Made by a program: the position numbers and the translations under genes. This document shows positions 37,687 through 47,884 of a DNA stretch of 64,000 nt, one piece after another. The notes beneath the pieces were generated by a model. It saw only the letters and a program-made list of their open reading frames with translations. It was not told where the DNA came from and did no database searches. The stretch's first letter is position 1. Each line of letters opens with the position of its first letter. Source of the stretch: Bacteroidota bacterium (GTDB lineage: Bacteria > Bacteroidota > Bacteroidia > AKYH767-A > 2013-40CM-41-45); assembly GCA_016721305.1 (NCBI GenBank), contig JADKIH010000001.1, positions 62,001 to 126,000 of the forward strand, in the 5' to 3' direction.

Positions 37687-40600
37687 ATGTTTCGCACATT
37701 AGCTCTTTTACTATTCTCCTGCATACTTACAGGAACAAATGCAATTGCTCAGAATTATTTTCAGCAAGATGTGCGGTATAACATTCGCGTTACGTTAGAC
37801 GACAGGCAACACATTTTAAATGCCTTCGAAGAGATTACATACATCAATCATTCACCGAATGATTTGAACGAAATGTATTTTCATCTCTGGCCCAATGCCT
37901 ATAAGAACTTAAACACGGCGCTTGCGAATGATTTACACATTCAAGGCAATAATATTATGAATTATGCTTCGGATGACGATTTCGGTTTTATTGACTCATT
38001 ACGATTTCGTCTCAATGGAGAAGATGCTCTTTGGGAACTTTTAACTGACACGATTGACATTTGCCGGATTCATTTGAATCGACCATTGAAGAGTGGCGAT
38101 AGCCTTGTAATCACGACACCGTTCAGAGTAAAAATTCCGCTGGATGCTTTCAGTCGTATGGGGCATAACTGGCAAGCCTATCACATTACGCAATGGTATC
38201 CGAAGCCGGCAGTATATGATCGTAACGGGTGGAATTACTTTTCGAATTTAACCAAAGGAGAGTTTTACTCTGAATTCGGTACGTACGATGTTGAAATTAC
38301 CTTACCGGATAATTATGTCGTTGGTGCAACAGGAGAACTCATAAACGGAGCGAATGAACTGGCATGGCTGGATCAAAAGGCGAAAGAGACATCTCAAATA
38401 AGCGATTTTCCTTACGACTTTAAAACGCCGGCGTCTTCTAAGACAACAAAGACTTTACATTATCATCAGGACAGAGTTCATGATTTTGCCTGGTTTGCGG
38501 ATAAGAGATGGCACGTCCTTAAGGGAGAGATAAGCCTTCCGATAAGTGGCCGAACTATTACAGCCTGGGCATTTTTCACCAACGCCGAAGGTGAACTCTG
38601 GAAAAACTCTATCAAGTATCTGGAAAATGGAATACTTTATAATTCCAAGTGGATGGGTGAATACCCCTACTCCTCTATCACAGCAGTTGATGTAAACTAT
38701 GCAGCAGGAGAAGGCATGGAATATCCAATGGTAGCGGCTATCGGGAATTACGGATCAGCATTTGAGCTTGACATCACCATCTTTCATGAGCTTGCGCACA
38801 ATTGGTTTTATGGAATGCTTGGAAGTAATGAGCGCATTCATCCCTGGATGGATGAAGGCATGACAAATTTCTGCGAAACGCGTTATGCTTATACAGAATA
38901 CGCTTCTAATCCGGAGTATAGAAAAGAGATGATGATTCCGGGCGGTCTCGGAAAACTTATCGACGAAGAGTTAGTCGATCATCGTGAAAAACAATACAGA
39001 TATTTTCTACGCGCTGCAAGAACCAATCGTGCGGAAAATCCTGACCAGGACGCCAGACTGATCACCTACGAAAGTTATGGATCTCAGGTTTACTATAAGA
39101 CAACACTTGCCTTCGACTATTTAAAATCATATTTAGGTGATTCGCTTTTCGACATTTGCATGCATCGCTATTTTGATGACTGGAAATTTAAACACCCTGC
39201 TCCGTTAGATTTGGAGAAGTCATTTGAAGATGCCAGTGGGAAGAAGCTTGATTGGTTTTTCAAAGACATGATTATGTCCGACAAAAAAACCGACTATGCT
39301 TTGTGCTACGTGAAACATCAGAATTCACAAGGTGAGCTGGGAATTAAAAACAAAGGGAGCGTTTCGGCACCAATCTTAGTCACCGCATGGCGAGACAGTG
39401 TGTTAGTACAGAGTTATCCGATTGAAGGATTCGACGGCCGTCAAAAGATCAACGTTGAATACAATCCGGATTATACTTACCGTATTGATGCAGCTGAAAA
39501 AATGCCTGAATTATACAGACAGAATAATACGATTAGAGCAAAAGGGATTTTAAGGAAAACGGAGCCGATTAAACTCCAATTTGCATCCAAACCGGAGAAC
39601 AGCAAATACACTCAAATCTTTTACATGCCTGTTTTAGGTTTTAATAAATACAATTCAGTGATGGGAGGAATTGCTCTACATAACGTCACAACAACAGAGA
39701 AGAAATTCGAATACACTTTGATGCCTTTGTTTGCCACTAAAACGACAGACCTTGTAGGCGGCGGTGAATTGAGATACAACTTTTATCCGAAAGCAGGCGT
39801 ATTCAATAAAATCACCTGGAGAGAAGGATTCAAACATTACGCCTATGCTGATGACTTTTACGAAAGCCTGATGCTTGAAAAATCGTATTCAGCAACTCTT
39901 CGTTATTCACGACTGAATTCCCAGTTGATTTTTTCGATGAGATATCCTGATGGTAACTCCTATATCAAAAGACAATTCATTCTTCAACACACATTTGTAA
40001 ATCGGGACATTCCGTTTTACTATTTCTATTCAGAGAAAAAAAATTCCTACAATTATTTCACGGCAACATTTTGCAGAGAGAATTTAAACCCGCTGGATTT
40101 GGCGATGCAAAAAATCAGCTTGACCGGAAATCAGGACTATTTTAAAATTACTGCCGAGCTCAATAAATTTTTCTGCTACGGTGATGAAGCAAAAGGCTTT
40201 TCCATGCGAATCTTTGGCGGATATGCCGATATTCATCAACACATTCAACCGGCAGTGGATTATCGATTTAGTCTCGACGGATTGACAGGAGAGCGAGACG
40301 ATCAGTTTCAGAATGTCTTTCTTGGAAAAAGCGAGCAGAGCGGATTCTATTCGCAACAGTTTTACGTGGCAGATGCCGGATTCAAAGTTCCAACTCTGTT
40401 CTACAAAACATCCGACAAGTGGATGGCTGCCATCAATCTGAGCACGACGTTACCGGGAATGCTTCCATTCCGATTATTCTTCGATGCTGGAACATTTAAC
40501 GACTTCAAGCTCAATTCTACGACAGAAAATACGTTCTCGTACGACTACGGAGTGGCGCTGCCGTTATTCAAAGAAAAAATCACCATCTTTGTACCGATAG

Positions 40601-40728
40601 GATATTCAGAAGACCTCAAATATATTTACGACAGAGAAGAATTGCATTTTGGCAATTTAATCAGATTCGAAATAAAATTTGACATATTGAATCCACAGGA
40701 ACAAATCCGAACTTTATTTGGCTCGTGA
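37687..40728 (+). CDS. M1-family zinc metallopeptidase
   Basis: The 1013-aa protein has a signal peptide (LLLFSCILTGTNAIAQ), an M1 N-terminal beta domain, and the zinc site ITIFHELAHNWFYGMLG with the third ligand in PWMDEGMTNFCE. The gluzincin exopeptidase loop is seen as GEGMEYPMVAAIG. The last 450 residues are not part of the peptidase core: they are rich in beta strands and aromatic residues (YSATLRYSRLNSQLIFSMRY; NLIRFEIKFDI), perhaps a surface-binding or membrane-associated domain. The stop TGA overlaps the GTG start of lpxH by four bases. The frame is intact over 3 kb. Confidence 0.93.
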   Translation: MFRTLALLLFSCILTGTNAIAQNYFQQDVRYNIRVTLDDRQHILNAFEEITYINHSPNDLNEMYFHLWPNAYKNLNTALANDLHIQGNNIMNYASDDDFGFIDSLRFRLNGEDALWELLTDTIDICRIHLNRPLKSGDSLVITTPFRVKIPLDAFSRMGHNWQAYHITQWYPKPAVYDRNGWNYFSNLTKGEFYSEFGTYDVEITLPDNYVVGATGELINGANELAWLDQKAKETSQISDFPYDFKTPASSKTTKTLHYHQDRVHDFAWFADKRWHVLKGEISLPISGRTITAWAFFTNAEGELWKNSIKYLENGILYNSKWMGEYPYSSITAVDVNYAAGEGMEYPMVAAIGNYGSAFELDITIFHELAHNWFYGMLGSNERIHPWMDEGMTNFCETRYAYTEYASNPEYRKEMMIPGGLGKLIDEELVDHREKQYRYFLRAARTNRAENPDQDARLITYESYGSQVYYKTTLAFDYLKSYLGDSLFDICMHRYFDDWKFKHPAPLDLEKSFEDASGKKLDWFFKDMIMSDKKTDYALCYVKHQNSQGELGIKNKGSVSAPILVTAWRDSVLVQSYPIEGFDGRQKINVEYNPDYTYRIDAAEKMPELYRQNNTIRAKGILRKTEPIKLQFASKPENSKYTQIFYMPVLGFNKYNSVMGGIALHNVTTTEKKFEYTLMPLFATKTTDLVGGGELRYNFYPKAGVFNKITWREGFKHYAYADDFYESLMLEKSYSATLRYSRLNSQLIFSMRYPDGNSYIKRQFILQHTFVNRDIPFYYFYSEKKNSYNYFTATFCRENLNPLDLAMQKISLTGNQDYFKITAELNKFFCYGDEAKGFSMRIFGGYADIHQHIQPAVDYRFSLDGLTGERDDQFQNVFLGKSEQSGFYSQQFYVADAGFKVPTLFYKTSDKWMAAINLSTTLPGMLPFRLFFDAGTFNDFKLNSTTENTFSYDYGVALPLFKEKITIFVPIGYSEDLKYIYDREELHFGNLIRFEIKFDILNPQEQIRTLFGS

Positions 40729-41473
40729 AAGCAGGAAAGAAAATATATTTTGCCTCTGACTTCCATTTGGGAGTACCTACTTATGAAAAAGTCTGGAGCG
40801 TGAAAAGTGAATCATTCGATGGCTCGATAGTATTGAAAACGATGCCGAAGAAATTTACCTCATGGGCGAGGTGTTCGATTTTTGGTTCGAGTACAAGACA
40901 GTTGTGCCAAGAGGATTTGTTCGCCTACTTGGCAAGCTTGCCACATTAAGCGACAAGGGAAGCGTTCTCCACTATTTTACCGGTAATCATGACATGTGGA
41001 CGTTTGATTATCTGGAGGAGGAATTGAATGCAACGATCTATCGCGAGCCTATTGAAAAGACTTACAACGGCAAGACATTCTACATCGGTCATGGTGACGG
41101 ATTAGGACCGGGCGACCACGGATACAAGTTCATTAAAAAAGTATTTGCGAGCAAAGTATGCCAATGGCTGTTTGCGCGATTGCATCCGAATTTCGGAATT
41201 GGCATTGCTAATTATTTTTCAAAAAAGAGTCGTATAGCTACCGGCAACGACGATGAGAAATTTTTAGGAGAGGAAAAGGAATGGTTAGTCATACATTCCA
41301 AAGAACTCTTAGCGAAAAAGCATTACGATTTTTTAGTTTTCGGTCACCGCCACCTTCCGCTTGAGATTCCGATTAATGGCACAAGCAAGTATATCAATCT
41401 TGGCGATTGGATACGCTATAATACGTATGGCGAGTTCGACGGCAACACCTTCAAACTTTTAACCTTTAAATAA
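40725..41473 (+). CDS. lpxH: UDP-2,3-diacylglucosamine pyrophosphatase, with a frame break and an internal TGA
   Basis: LpxH cuts UDP-2,3-diacylglucosamine to lipid X in lipid A synthesis and carries calcineurin-like metal motifs. Here these are FASDFHLGVPTYEK, LMGEVFDFWFEY, TGNHDMW, YIGHGDGLGPGDHG and VFGHRHLPLEI. The start is GTG at 40725, inside the stop of the M1 gene. After YEK the frame is lost in the A5 run at 40786-40790; the correct frame reads SLEREK, then a TGA at 40808-40810 where relatives have a basic residue, then IIRWLDSIENDAEEIYLMGE to the stop at 41473. So two lesions lie 20 bases apart in a gene that is normally essential. Sequence error is the simplest view. Confidence 0.87.
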
Positions 41474-41512
41474 TTTGTCCCGCTAAATTCAGAAGCAAGA
41501 ATAAGAAAAGAA

Positions 41513-43087
41513 TTATTTCTTTTCCATTCTGTGCAATTCGAAGATGGCAGTAGAATAAGGCGCGCAAGTAATTTTTCCTTTTTCACAAGAAATTTTTCCG
41601 GTTGAAAACAACTCCTCTCCTATCGCAATTGAAGCGACGGTAGTTGAGCCTACTTTGTCGGAAAGATTATGCACCACTAAAACCGAATTGCCGGATTTAT
41701 CGGAACGGATAAATATTAAGAGATGAGGATCGCTCGACTTAACCGGCTGAATTCCCTGACCACTTAAGGCAGGAGAGTTTCTGCGGAATGCGATAAATTT
41801 CTTGTAGAAATGATAAATAGAAGAAGAATCTTCCTGCTGAAGGTTGAGTGGCACAATAGTTTTGGCACTCGAAAATTGAGGCACTTCCCAACGAGTTTGT
41901 CCGGCACTGTTTTCGGAGGCAGTCCAAATGAATGGCTCACGAATCATTTCATCAGGTTTTTGTCCCAGCATTCCGATTTCTTCACCATAGTATATGTAAG
42001 GCGAACCCGGCAAAGTAAAGAGAAGTGCGGCGGCCATTTTAGCTTTATTTACATCGTGTTTTACATTGCTCATGATGCGATCCTGATCGTGATTAGTGAT
42101 AAAGGTTGCATCAATAAATCCGGGAGCTATCTGACGATAGAGCGCCCGAACGGCAGTGAGACGTGAAACAATTCCGCTATCAACACCTGTAATGACGGTT
42201 GTATTAATTTCGCGTGCTAAATCAAAATTGAATGCGGCATGTAAACCTTTCTTTAAGTATGGAGCAATGTTTTTGTTTGAATTAACCACCTCACCTACCA
42301 TGAAAAAATCCGGCTTCACCTCTTCCATGCTCTTTCTGAATTCCTGCCACCAAAGATGATTTTTAACTTCTTGCCCGGTCGGATAAACATGTTGCGCAGC
42401 ATCGAGACGGAATCCATCCACACCAATTTCGGACAGCCAGAACTTACCGACCTTTTTCATCTCCTCACGCACTTTCGGATTATCGTAATTTAAATCGGGC
42501 ATTCCACTCCAGAAAAATCCGTAAAATTTTTGCCCATCCATCTTTTTACCCGATGCATCTTCAGGGAAGTACCAATGTTCCGGCTCGCTCTTGATTTTAT
42601 CAGGATCGCTCCATACGAAGTAATCGCGATACTTTGCCTTTGGAGAAGATATGGCATCCAGAAACCATGGATGAAGATTGCTACAGTGATTCAGGACGAG
42701 ATCTATCACAACTTTCATTTTAAGAGAATGTGCCAGTTCGACGAAGTTTTTAAAATCCTTCAACGTTCCATAAACTGAATCGACATCGTAGTAATCTGTC
42801 ACATCATATTTATGATAAGTTGGCGAAGGGCTAATAGGCATTAACCAAAGCCCTTCAACACCTAGCTCTCTGAGATAACCCATGCGAGAAGCAAGTCCAT
42901 TGATGTCGCCTATTCCGTCCTTATTAGTATCATAGAAAGATCTGATAAAGACTTCGTACATAATGCGATTTTCAAAACCGCCGGCTGTCGGCGGAAGTAC
43001 ATCGGGGCGAAAAGCGGCCATAGGCTTTTTTTGCGCCATTAGATTTACAGAAAGAAGACAAGCTACAAAGAGGAGTTTCGATTTCAT
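41513..43087 (-). CDS. GH13 alpha-amylase-family glycosidase, secreted or periplasmic
   Basis: The 524-aa enzyme has a signal peptide (LLFVACLLSVNLMAQ) and a complete GH13 barrel: DVTDYYDVDSVYGTLKDF, VIDLVLNHCSNLHPWF (region I), VDGFRLDAAQHVYP with the nucleophile Asp (region II), FFMVGEVVNSN with the acid Glu (region III) and ATFITNHDQDRIMS with the third Asp (region IV). The C-terminal beta domain ends VASIAIGEELFSTG onward. Relatives hydrolyse starch oligosaccharides or act as neopullulanase-like enzymes. It lies downstream of susC-susD on the same strand, separated by a terminator, and fits a role in the alpha-glucan locus. The frame is intact. Confidence 0.93.
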   Translation of the reverse strand: MKSKLLFVACLLSVNLMAQKKPMAAFRPDVLPPTAGGFENRIMYEVFIRSFYDTNKDGIGDINGLASRMGYLRELGVEGLWLMPISPSPTYHKYDVTDYYDVDSVYGTLKDFKNFVELAHSLKMKVVIDLVLNHCSNLHPWFLDAISSPKAKYRDYFVWSDPDKIKSEPEHWYFPEDASGKKMDGQKFYGFFWSGMPDLNYDNPKVREEMKKVGKFWLSEIGVDGFRLDAAQHVYPTGQEVKNHLWWQEFRKSMEEVKPDFFMVGEVVNSNKNIAPYLKKGLHAAFNFDLAREINTTVITGVDSGIVSRLTAVRALYRQIAPGFIDATFITNHDQDRIMSNVKHDVNKAKMAAALLFTLPGSPYIYYGEEIGMLGQKPDEMIREPFIWTASENSAGQTRWEVPQFSSAKTIVPLNLQQEDSSSIYHFYKKFIAFRRNSPALSGQGIQPVKSSDPHLLIFIRSDKSGNSVLVVHNLSDKVGSTTVASIAIGEELFSTGKISCEKGKITCAPYSTAIFELHRMEKK

Positions 43088-43134
43088 AGTGTACGTATGA
43101 ATAAGTGCATGGTAAAGTTAAGTATAATCACAAT

Positions 43135-43163
43135 AAAAAAGGGCCCCTTGCAGGCCCTTTTTC
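43135..43163 (-). terminator. Terminator after susD
   Basis: AAAAAGGGCC and GGCCCTTTTT form a self-complementary stem with a short loop between the susD stop (43211) and the GH13 start (43087). The symmetric A and T runs allow it to work on either strand; the gene order makes the - strand the relevant one. Confidence 0.88.
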
Positions 43164-43210
43164 ACACTAGCAATAAAACCCTCATTTTTCAATGAGAGTA
43201 TGAACCAAAA

Positions 43211-44809
43211 TTAGTATCCCGGATTCTGGTGAAGATTTGTATTAGCAGCCAAATCAGCTAAAGGAATCGGGAAAATGTTGAGGTAAGAACCAACAGCCTG
43301 ACCATCCTGAACTCCGCCTTTCCAAGGCCAGAGGTAAGAAGCTGTAGTGAAGTAACCATAACGGATTAAATCGGTACGGCGATTGCCTTCCCAATAAAGC
43401 TCACGGCCTCTTTCATTTAATAAGAATGGAAGATCGATCGATGCGACATTGTGTGAAGCATCGCCATAAGCACGTTGACGCAACTCATTGATATAACCTA
43501 TAGCGAGACCCATGTCGCCATTGCCTCCACGAACTGTTGCTTCAGCATAGGTAAGATACGCTTCAGCCAAACGGAAGAATGGGAAGTCTGTATCTACGAA
43601 CTGCTTGGTAGGATCAGAACCGATTGCACCTGTTGATGTAATATTCTTCCATTTTGCCACAGCGTAACCATCTTTAAATTTAGATAAGTCGAGAATATCC
43701 AAATTCTGACCGGTTGAATAGAATAACCAACGGTGATCTGCGACACTGTCGAATGCACTCGTTGCTGGATCGATAAAACAGTTTTGCAAACCTTTTGTAC
43801 TGCGCAAACCTGCCCATCCTGAAGCAACGCCAAAATTAGCTGCCGACATACTGCCACCGATTGCTGCATGCACGAGGTATGTAGTAGCTCCGTAGGTTTG
43901 AGTGTTCAATCCGTCGGATGTGATCGGGAAGATAAACTCCGGCGAATTATTATTATCGGCGAGGAAAAGATTAGCATACGTCGGGTCTAGTATATAACCG
44001 GCATCGATCACACGTTTTGAATACGTAACAGCCTGATCATATTTAGATGTTCCGATATAAACTTCAGAGTTCAGGTACAAGCGTGAAAGAAGCATCCAAA
44101 CAGCGGCTTTATCGGCACGAGCATATTCCAGCGATTTCGGTGCACTGAAGCTTGATTCGATTGCAAGCAATTCAGATTCCACATAGCTGTATAAGAATGC
44201 ACGATCCTTTTCAGGAGGGAAGAATGCACCTGCCTGATCGGCCTCAGTAATAAACGGACCTTTTCCGAATAAGTCGAGTTGCATATAATATGCGAGAGCA
44301 CGCAAGAAACGAGCTTCGTTGCGATACACGCTGATCGCTGCTTTATCTGCATCGCTGAAACCACGAGAAGACATCTTATCATCGGAAGTTTCGCGGATGA
44401 ACTTATTACACATAGCTACTTCGAAGTAGATTCGGTAGTATGTATATTTCACCCATGAATTTTCTGATGACCAGGTCATTTTGTGGAGCTCAGGAATACC
44501 GGGATCGTTCCATGCACAAACAGCTTCATCAGTTGTGAGCTCCTGGAGGTTCCAGTATGAACGAAGAAGACCTGAAGAGCCTTCATCGAAGCCGGTGATA
44601 TCAGGTTTCCCTGCAGGACCCTGATTTCCTGTTAAGGCATAACCGGCGTAAAGTTTTGCAAGTACATGCTTATAGTTTGCAGGATCTTCGTAGACCGAAA
44701 CCTGATTCAAACCATAAAACGGATTCCTGTCGAGATCTTTCGTACACGAGAACAACGCTATTACAATCGTTGTCAGGAAGAGTGCTTTAGAGATATTTTG
44801 AGTCTTCAT
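43211..44809 (-). CDS. susD: SusD-like glycan-binding lipoprotein
   Basis: The 532-aa protein carries a lipoprotein signal (IALFSCTKDLDRNPF) and the RagB/SusD fold. Its N-terminal TPR-like helices include YYRIYFEVAMCNKFIRET and YRNEARFLRALAYYMQLDLF. The C-terminal part has the family ending FPFFRLAEAYLTYAEATVRG, INELRQRAYGD, LLNERGRELYWEGNRRTDLI and FPIPLADLAANTNLHQNPGY. It binds polysaccharide at the cell surface and caps the SusC transporter encoded 10 bases upstream. The nearby GH13 and GH31 genes point to an alpha-glucan ligand, which is inference. Confidence 0.95.
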   Translation of the reverse strand: MKTQNISKALFLTTIVIALFSCTKDLDRNPFYGLNQVSVYEDPANYKHVLAKLYAGYALTGNQGPAGKPDITGFDEGSSGLLRSYWNLQELTTDEAVCAWNDPGIPELHKMTWSSENSWVKYTYYRIYFEVAMCNKFIRETSDDKMSSRGFSDADKAAISVYRNEARFLRALAYYMQLDLFGKGPFITEADQAGAFFPPEKDRAFLYSYVESELLAIESSFSAPKSLEYARADKAAVWMLLSRLYLNSEVYIGTSKYDQAVTYSKRVIDAGYILDPTYANLFLADNNNSPEFIFPITSDGLNTQTYGATTYLVHAAIGGSMSAANFGVASGWAGLRSTKGLQNCFIDPATSAFDSVADHRWLFYSTGQNLDILDLSKFKDGYAVAKWKNITSTGAIGSDPTKQFVDTDFPFFRLAEAYLTYAEATVRGGNGDMGLAIGYINELRQRAYGDASHNVASIDLPFLLNERGRELYWEGNRRTDLIRYGYFTTASYLWPWKGGVQDGQAVGSYLNIFPIPLADLAANTNLHQNPGY

Positions 44810-44819
44810 TGTCGTGAGC

Positions 44820-47798
44820 TTAGATTTGGAAGTTTAAACCAATTGAATAAATACGCGGACGCGGATAGAAATTATTATCGATACCATCGATTACTTCAGG
44901 ATCCAGTCCTGTGTATTTGGTAACGGTAAACACATTCTGTACTACGAAAGAAGCTCTTAAAGAAAGATTCTTTTTGAAGAGATTCTTAAAATGATAACCC
45001 AGACTGATATTATCCATTCTCAGGAAAGATGCTTCTTCTATATAATAGTCCGACAACAATTCAGTTGCAACAGCAGATGTTTTATAGAATTCTGAATCGA
45101 AATAATCGCGCGTGATATTGCTGATGTATTTTTTCGAACCGTCGATATAAGCACGTGTTCCATACTGAGAGTTTACGTTATTGTAAACATAGTTACCAAG
45201 TGACGCACGCATAGAGAATCCGGCTGACCAGTTATGGTATGTTACATCTGTACTGAAACCGATAAACATTTTCGGCAGCGCATTTTTATAACGGTAACGG
45301 TCGTCAGGAGTAATTGAACCATCACCATTACGATCTACATACTGACCTTCGAGTGGCATGCCAGCATCGTCATACTTTTGTTCATACACATAATATGTAA
45401 ACGGTGTCTGGCCTACACTTTGAATCTGAATGGTATTACCTGTACCTCCACCAATGTTTCCGGTAAGGATACCAATTGAATTATCGTCCTGAATTTTCGA
45501 AAGCTTAGTGATGGTGAATGTGAACACAGTAAAATTGGCACCGAATTGCACAGTAAGATTTTTCTTATCAACGGCTGTTACATCTAAACCGATTTCCAAA
45601 CCTTCGTTTTTCAGTGTACCAACGTTAGTGAGGAGATTATTTGTAAAGTTTGTTCCTGCAGCAATTGGAACGACAGCTAAGAGATCTTTAGTGTCTTTGC
45701 GATAATAATCGATGGTACCGCTGATACGTCCGTCATAAAATCCGAAATCGATACCGGCATTGATAGCCGTGGTTTCCTCCCACTTAATGTTTGGATCGTA
45801 ACCATCAGGACGGAGTGTATAATAATAAGAGTTACCAAACTGATATTGGGCAGTTGCTTCACCCTGACTGTAGTTTGCGATGTATGGATAATCATTTCCA
45901 ACGATATCCTGTTGACCTGTGATACCATAACCTAATCGCAATTTAAGATTAGATAATTTTTTGAAGCCGCCGAGGAATTTCTCATCGCTGATTCTCCAGG
46001 CAAATGCTGCTGAAGGGAACAAACCCCAACGAACATCCGGAGAGAAACGAGAAGAACCATCGTCACGCAATGTAAATGTGAAGAGGTATTTATCAGCAAA
46101 TGTATAATTCAAACGTCCGTAGAATGAAAGTAACGTGTTTTCAGTCTTGCCCGGTATTCCTGCAGCCTTCAATGTATCTCCAAGAGCATTTATGCTCGGA
46201 TATGCCGGCGTGCTTGAAATCCAATCCTGATACGAATGTCCTAATGTGAAGTCCACTTTACTCTTCATCGTCGGATATTCTTTAGTGTAGTTCACATACA
46301 TTTCAAGAAGCTTGTTGTCCTTGTCCTGTTTGTACTGAGTATTCTGTCCGCTTTGATTGAACAATGAAGCCGCAGTTGCGGGAACCTTCACAGTTCCAGT
46401 TGACCGAATGATATCTGTACCTAAAGTTACGTGAGCACGGAGAGCATCCATGAACGGCATTGTATAATCAATTCCGGCGCTACCGATAAAACGATTAACA
46501 TTACTGATATCTTCTTTCTGGTTTAAGAGTCCTAAAGGATTTCTTGGCGCCAGAATATTCGGAGTTGTATCGACTGCTAACCATTCATAATATCCGCCAT
46601 AATCAGAAGTTCCTGAATATACCGGCTGAGTCGGATCGAAAGTTACAGCAGAACCGATAGCTCCTGCATCGGAGAATCGGAATTTGCTATTCGTGTATTT
46701 TGTGCTGATGTCGATCTTTAATTTTTTCTCGAGGAAAGTTGGATTTAGATTCAGACCGACAGAATTACGTGCGAGATTAGAAGTTTTTACAATTCCAGGC
46801 TGATCGAGGCGACCAAAAGTCAGACGATAAGGAACACTTGGAATACCTCCTGATAGGGCTACATTGATATCAGAACTAATTGCAGTACGATAAATCTGAT
46901 CTTGCCAATTTGTGCTTGCATCGCCCAGTAAATTTTTCTGAGTTGTATTTCCGCTATCCTGAACAAGCTTACGGAATTCATCGGCAGACAGCACATCTAC
47001 TTTCTCTACGATTTGCGACACCGATGTCAATGAAGATAATTCCACTTTCACTTTTCCGGCTTCACCTTTTTTGGTAGTGACAAGGATTACTCCGTTTGCT
47101 GCACGAGAACCATAGATGGCAGATGCTGAAGCGTCTTTGAGAATTGTGATGTTTTCGATATCATCAGGATTGATCAATCCCAACGGATTGGCTGCACCAT
47201 TAACGCTTGTATTGTCGAGCGGAACTCCATCGACAACAATCAGCGGATCGTTGCTGGCATTGAGTGATGAACCACCGCGAATACGGATACGGCTACCTGC
47301 GCCGGGAGCACCACTGTTTGAGATAACTTGCAGACCTGACACTTTTCCGGTAATAAGTTGTTCTGGAGTGGCCACATTCCCTTTGTTGAATTCCTTCGAA
47401 GAAACAGAAGAAACAGAACCGGTTAAATCCTTCTTCACCCGCGTTCCGTAACCAACAACAACAACTTCGTCGAGATTAGCCACATCTTCCGGCATGGTAA
47501 AATCCATTGTTACCGCATCGGTTCCAATTGTTACAGGCAGTGTTTGCTTCTTGTAGCCCAACATGGAAACAACTACGTTGTAGTTACCTGCCGGGATTTT
47601 AGTTATGGAATAATTTCCATCAACATCGGCGACCGAACCCATTTGAGTTCCGGCCAGCTGAACCGTTGCGAATCCTATCGGACTCTTCTTCGCATCGTAG
47701 ACCTTTCCATGTAAACTTCCGGTTTGCGCAAAGGCAATTGCAGGGAAGAGAAAGATCATACAATACAGACAAGCTGTAAGTAGATTTTTGAACTTCAT
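44820..47798 (-). CDS. susC: SusC-like TonB-dependent outer-membrane transporter
   Basis: The 992-aa protein has a signal peptide (MIFLFPAIAFAQTG), a carboxypeptidase-regulatory-like N-terminal domain (GKVYDAKKSPIGFATVQLAG), the TonB-box/plug start LDEVVVVGYGTRVKKDLTGS, a plug with GSRIRIRGGSSLNASNDPL and ILKDASASAIYGSRAANGVI, and a long barrel ending IYSIGLNFQI. It imports oligosaccharides with TonB energy. The first gene of the susC-susD pair, it is divergent from the GH31 gene across 86 bases. The frame is intact over 3 kb, which is notable next to so many broken genes. Confidence 0.96.
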   Translation of the reverse strand: MKFKNLLTACLYCMIFLFPAIAFAQTGSLHGKVYDAKKSPIGFATVQLAGTQMGSVADVDGNYSITKIPAGNYNVVVSMLGYKKQTLPVTIGTDAVTMDFTMPEDVANLDEVVVVGYGTRVKKDLTGSVSSVSSKEFNKGNVATPEQLITGKVSGLQVISNSGAPGAGSRIRIRGGSSLNASNDPLIVVDGVPLDNTSVNGAANPLGLINPDDIENITILKDASASAIYGSRAANGVILVTTKKGEAGKVKVELSSLTSVSQIVEKVDVLSADEFRKLVQDSGNTTQKNLLGDASTNWQDQIYRTAISSDINVALSGGIPSVPYRLTFGRLDQPGIVKTSNLARNSVGLNLNPTFLEKKLKIDISTKYTNSKFRFSDAGAIGSAVTFDPTQPVYSGTSDYGGYYEWLAVDTTPNILAPRNPLGLLNQKEDISNVNRFIGSAGIDYTMPFMDALRAHVTLGTDIIRSTGTVKVPATAASLFNQSGQNTQYKQDKDNKLLEMYVNYTKEYPTMKSKVDFTLGHSYQDWISSTPAYPSINALGDTLKAAGIPGKTENTLLSFYGRLNYTFADKYLFTFTLRDDGSSRFSPDVRWGLFPSAAFAWRISDEKFLGGFKKLSNLKLRLGYGITGQQDIVGNDYPYIANYSQGEATAQYQFGNSYYYTLRPDGYDPNIKWEETTAINAGIDFGFYDGRISGTIDYYRKDTKDLLAVVPIAAGTNFTNNLLTNVGTLKNEGLEIGLDVTAVDKKNLTVQFGANFTVFTFTITKLSKIQDDNSIGILTGNIGGGTGNTIQIQSVGQTPFTYYVYEQKYDDAGMPLEGQYVDRNGDGSITPDDRYRYKNALPKMFIGFSTDVTYHNWSAGFSMRASLGNYVYNNVNSQYGTRAYIDGSKKYISNITRDYFDSEFYKTSAVATELLSDYYIEEASFLRMDNISLGYHFKNLFKKNLSLRASFVVQNVFTVTKYTGLDPEVIDGIDNNFYPRPRIYSIGLNFQI

Positions 47799-47831
47799 GT
47801 AAAATTAGTTTAGGTTTTTTTTGTTTGAAGA

Positions 47832-47862
47832 TTGATAACCGAAGTCAAAAAAATTACTTTTG
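47832..47862 (+). promoter_or_regulatory. Candidate Bacteroidota promoter of the GH31 gene
   Basis: TACTTTTG at 47855-47862 matches the phylum's -7 element TAnnTTTG exactly. ATTG with its TTG at 47832-47834 stands 20 bases upstream, close to the usual -33 TTTG spacing. The predicted transcript would start about 16 bases before the ATG at 47885. Confidence 0.5.
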
Positions 47863-47884
47863 CCTTGTCCCAATCTCCATACAA

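Noticed and set aside
40808..40810. Evidence for TGA recoding in this organism
   Set aside because: TGA is used as an ordinary stop elsewhere (for example hgm-region fragments, the M1 gene and GH31), and the residue expected here is basic rather than Trp or Gly.
47799..47831. Promoter of susC on the - strand
   Set aside because: No TAnnTTTG box with a TTTG at 19-21 bases could be placed before the susC start; the T-rich stretch fits only loosely.
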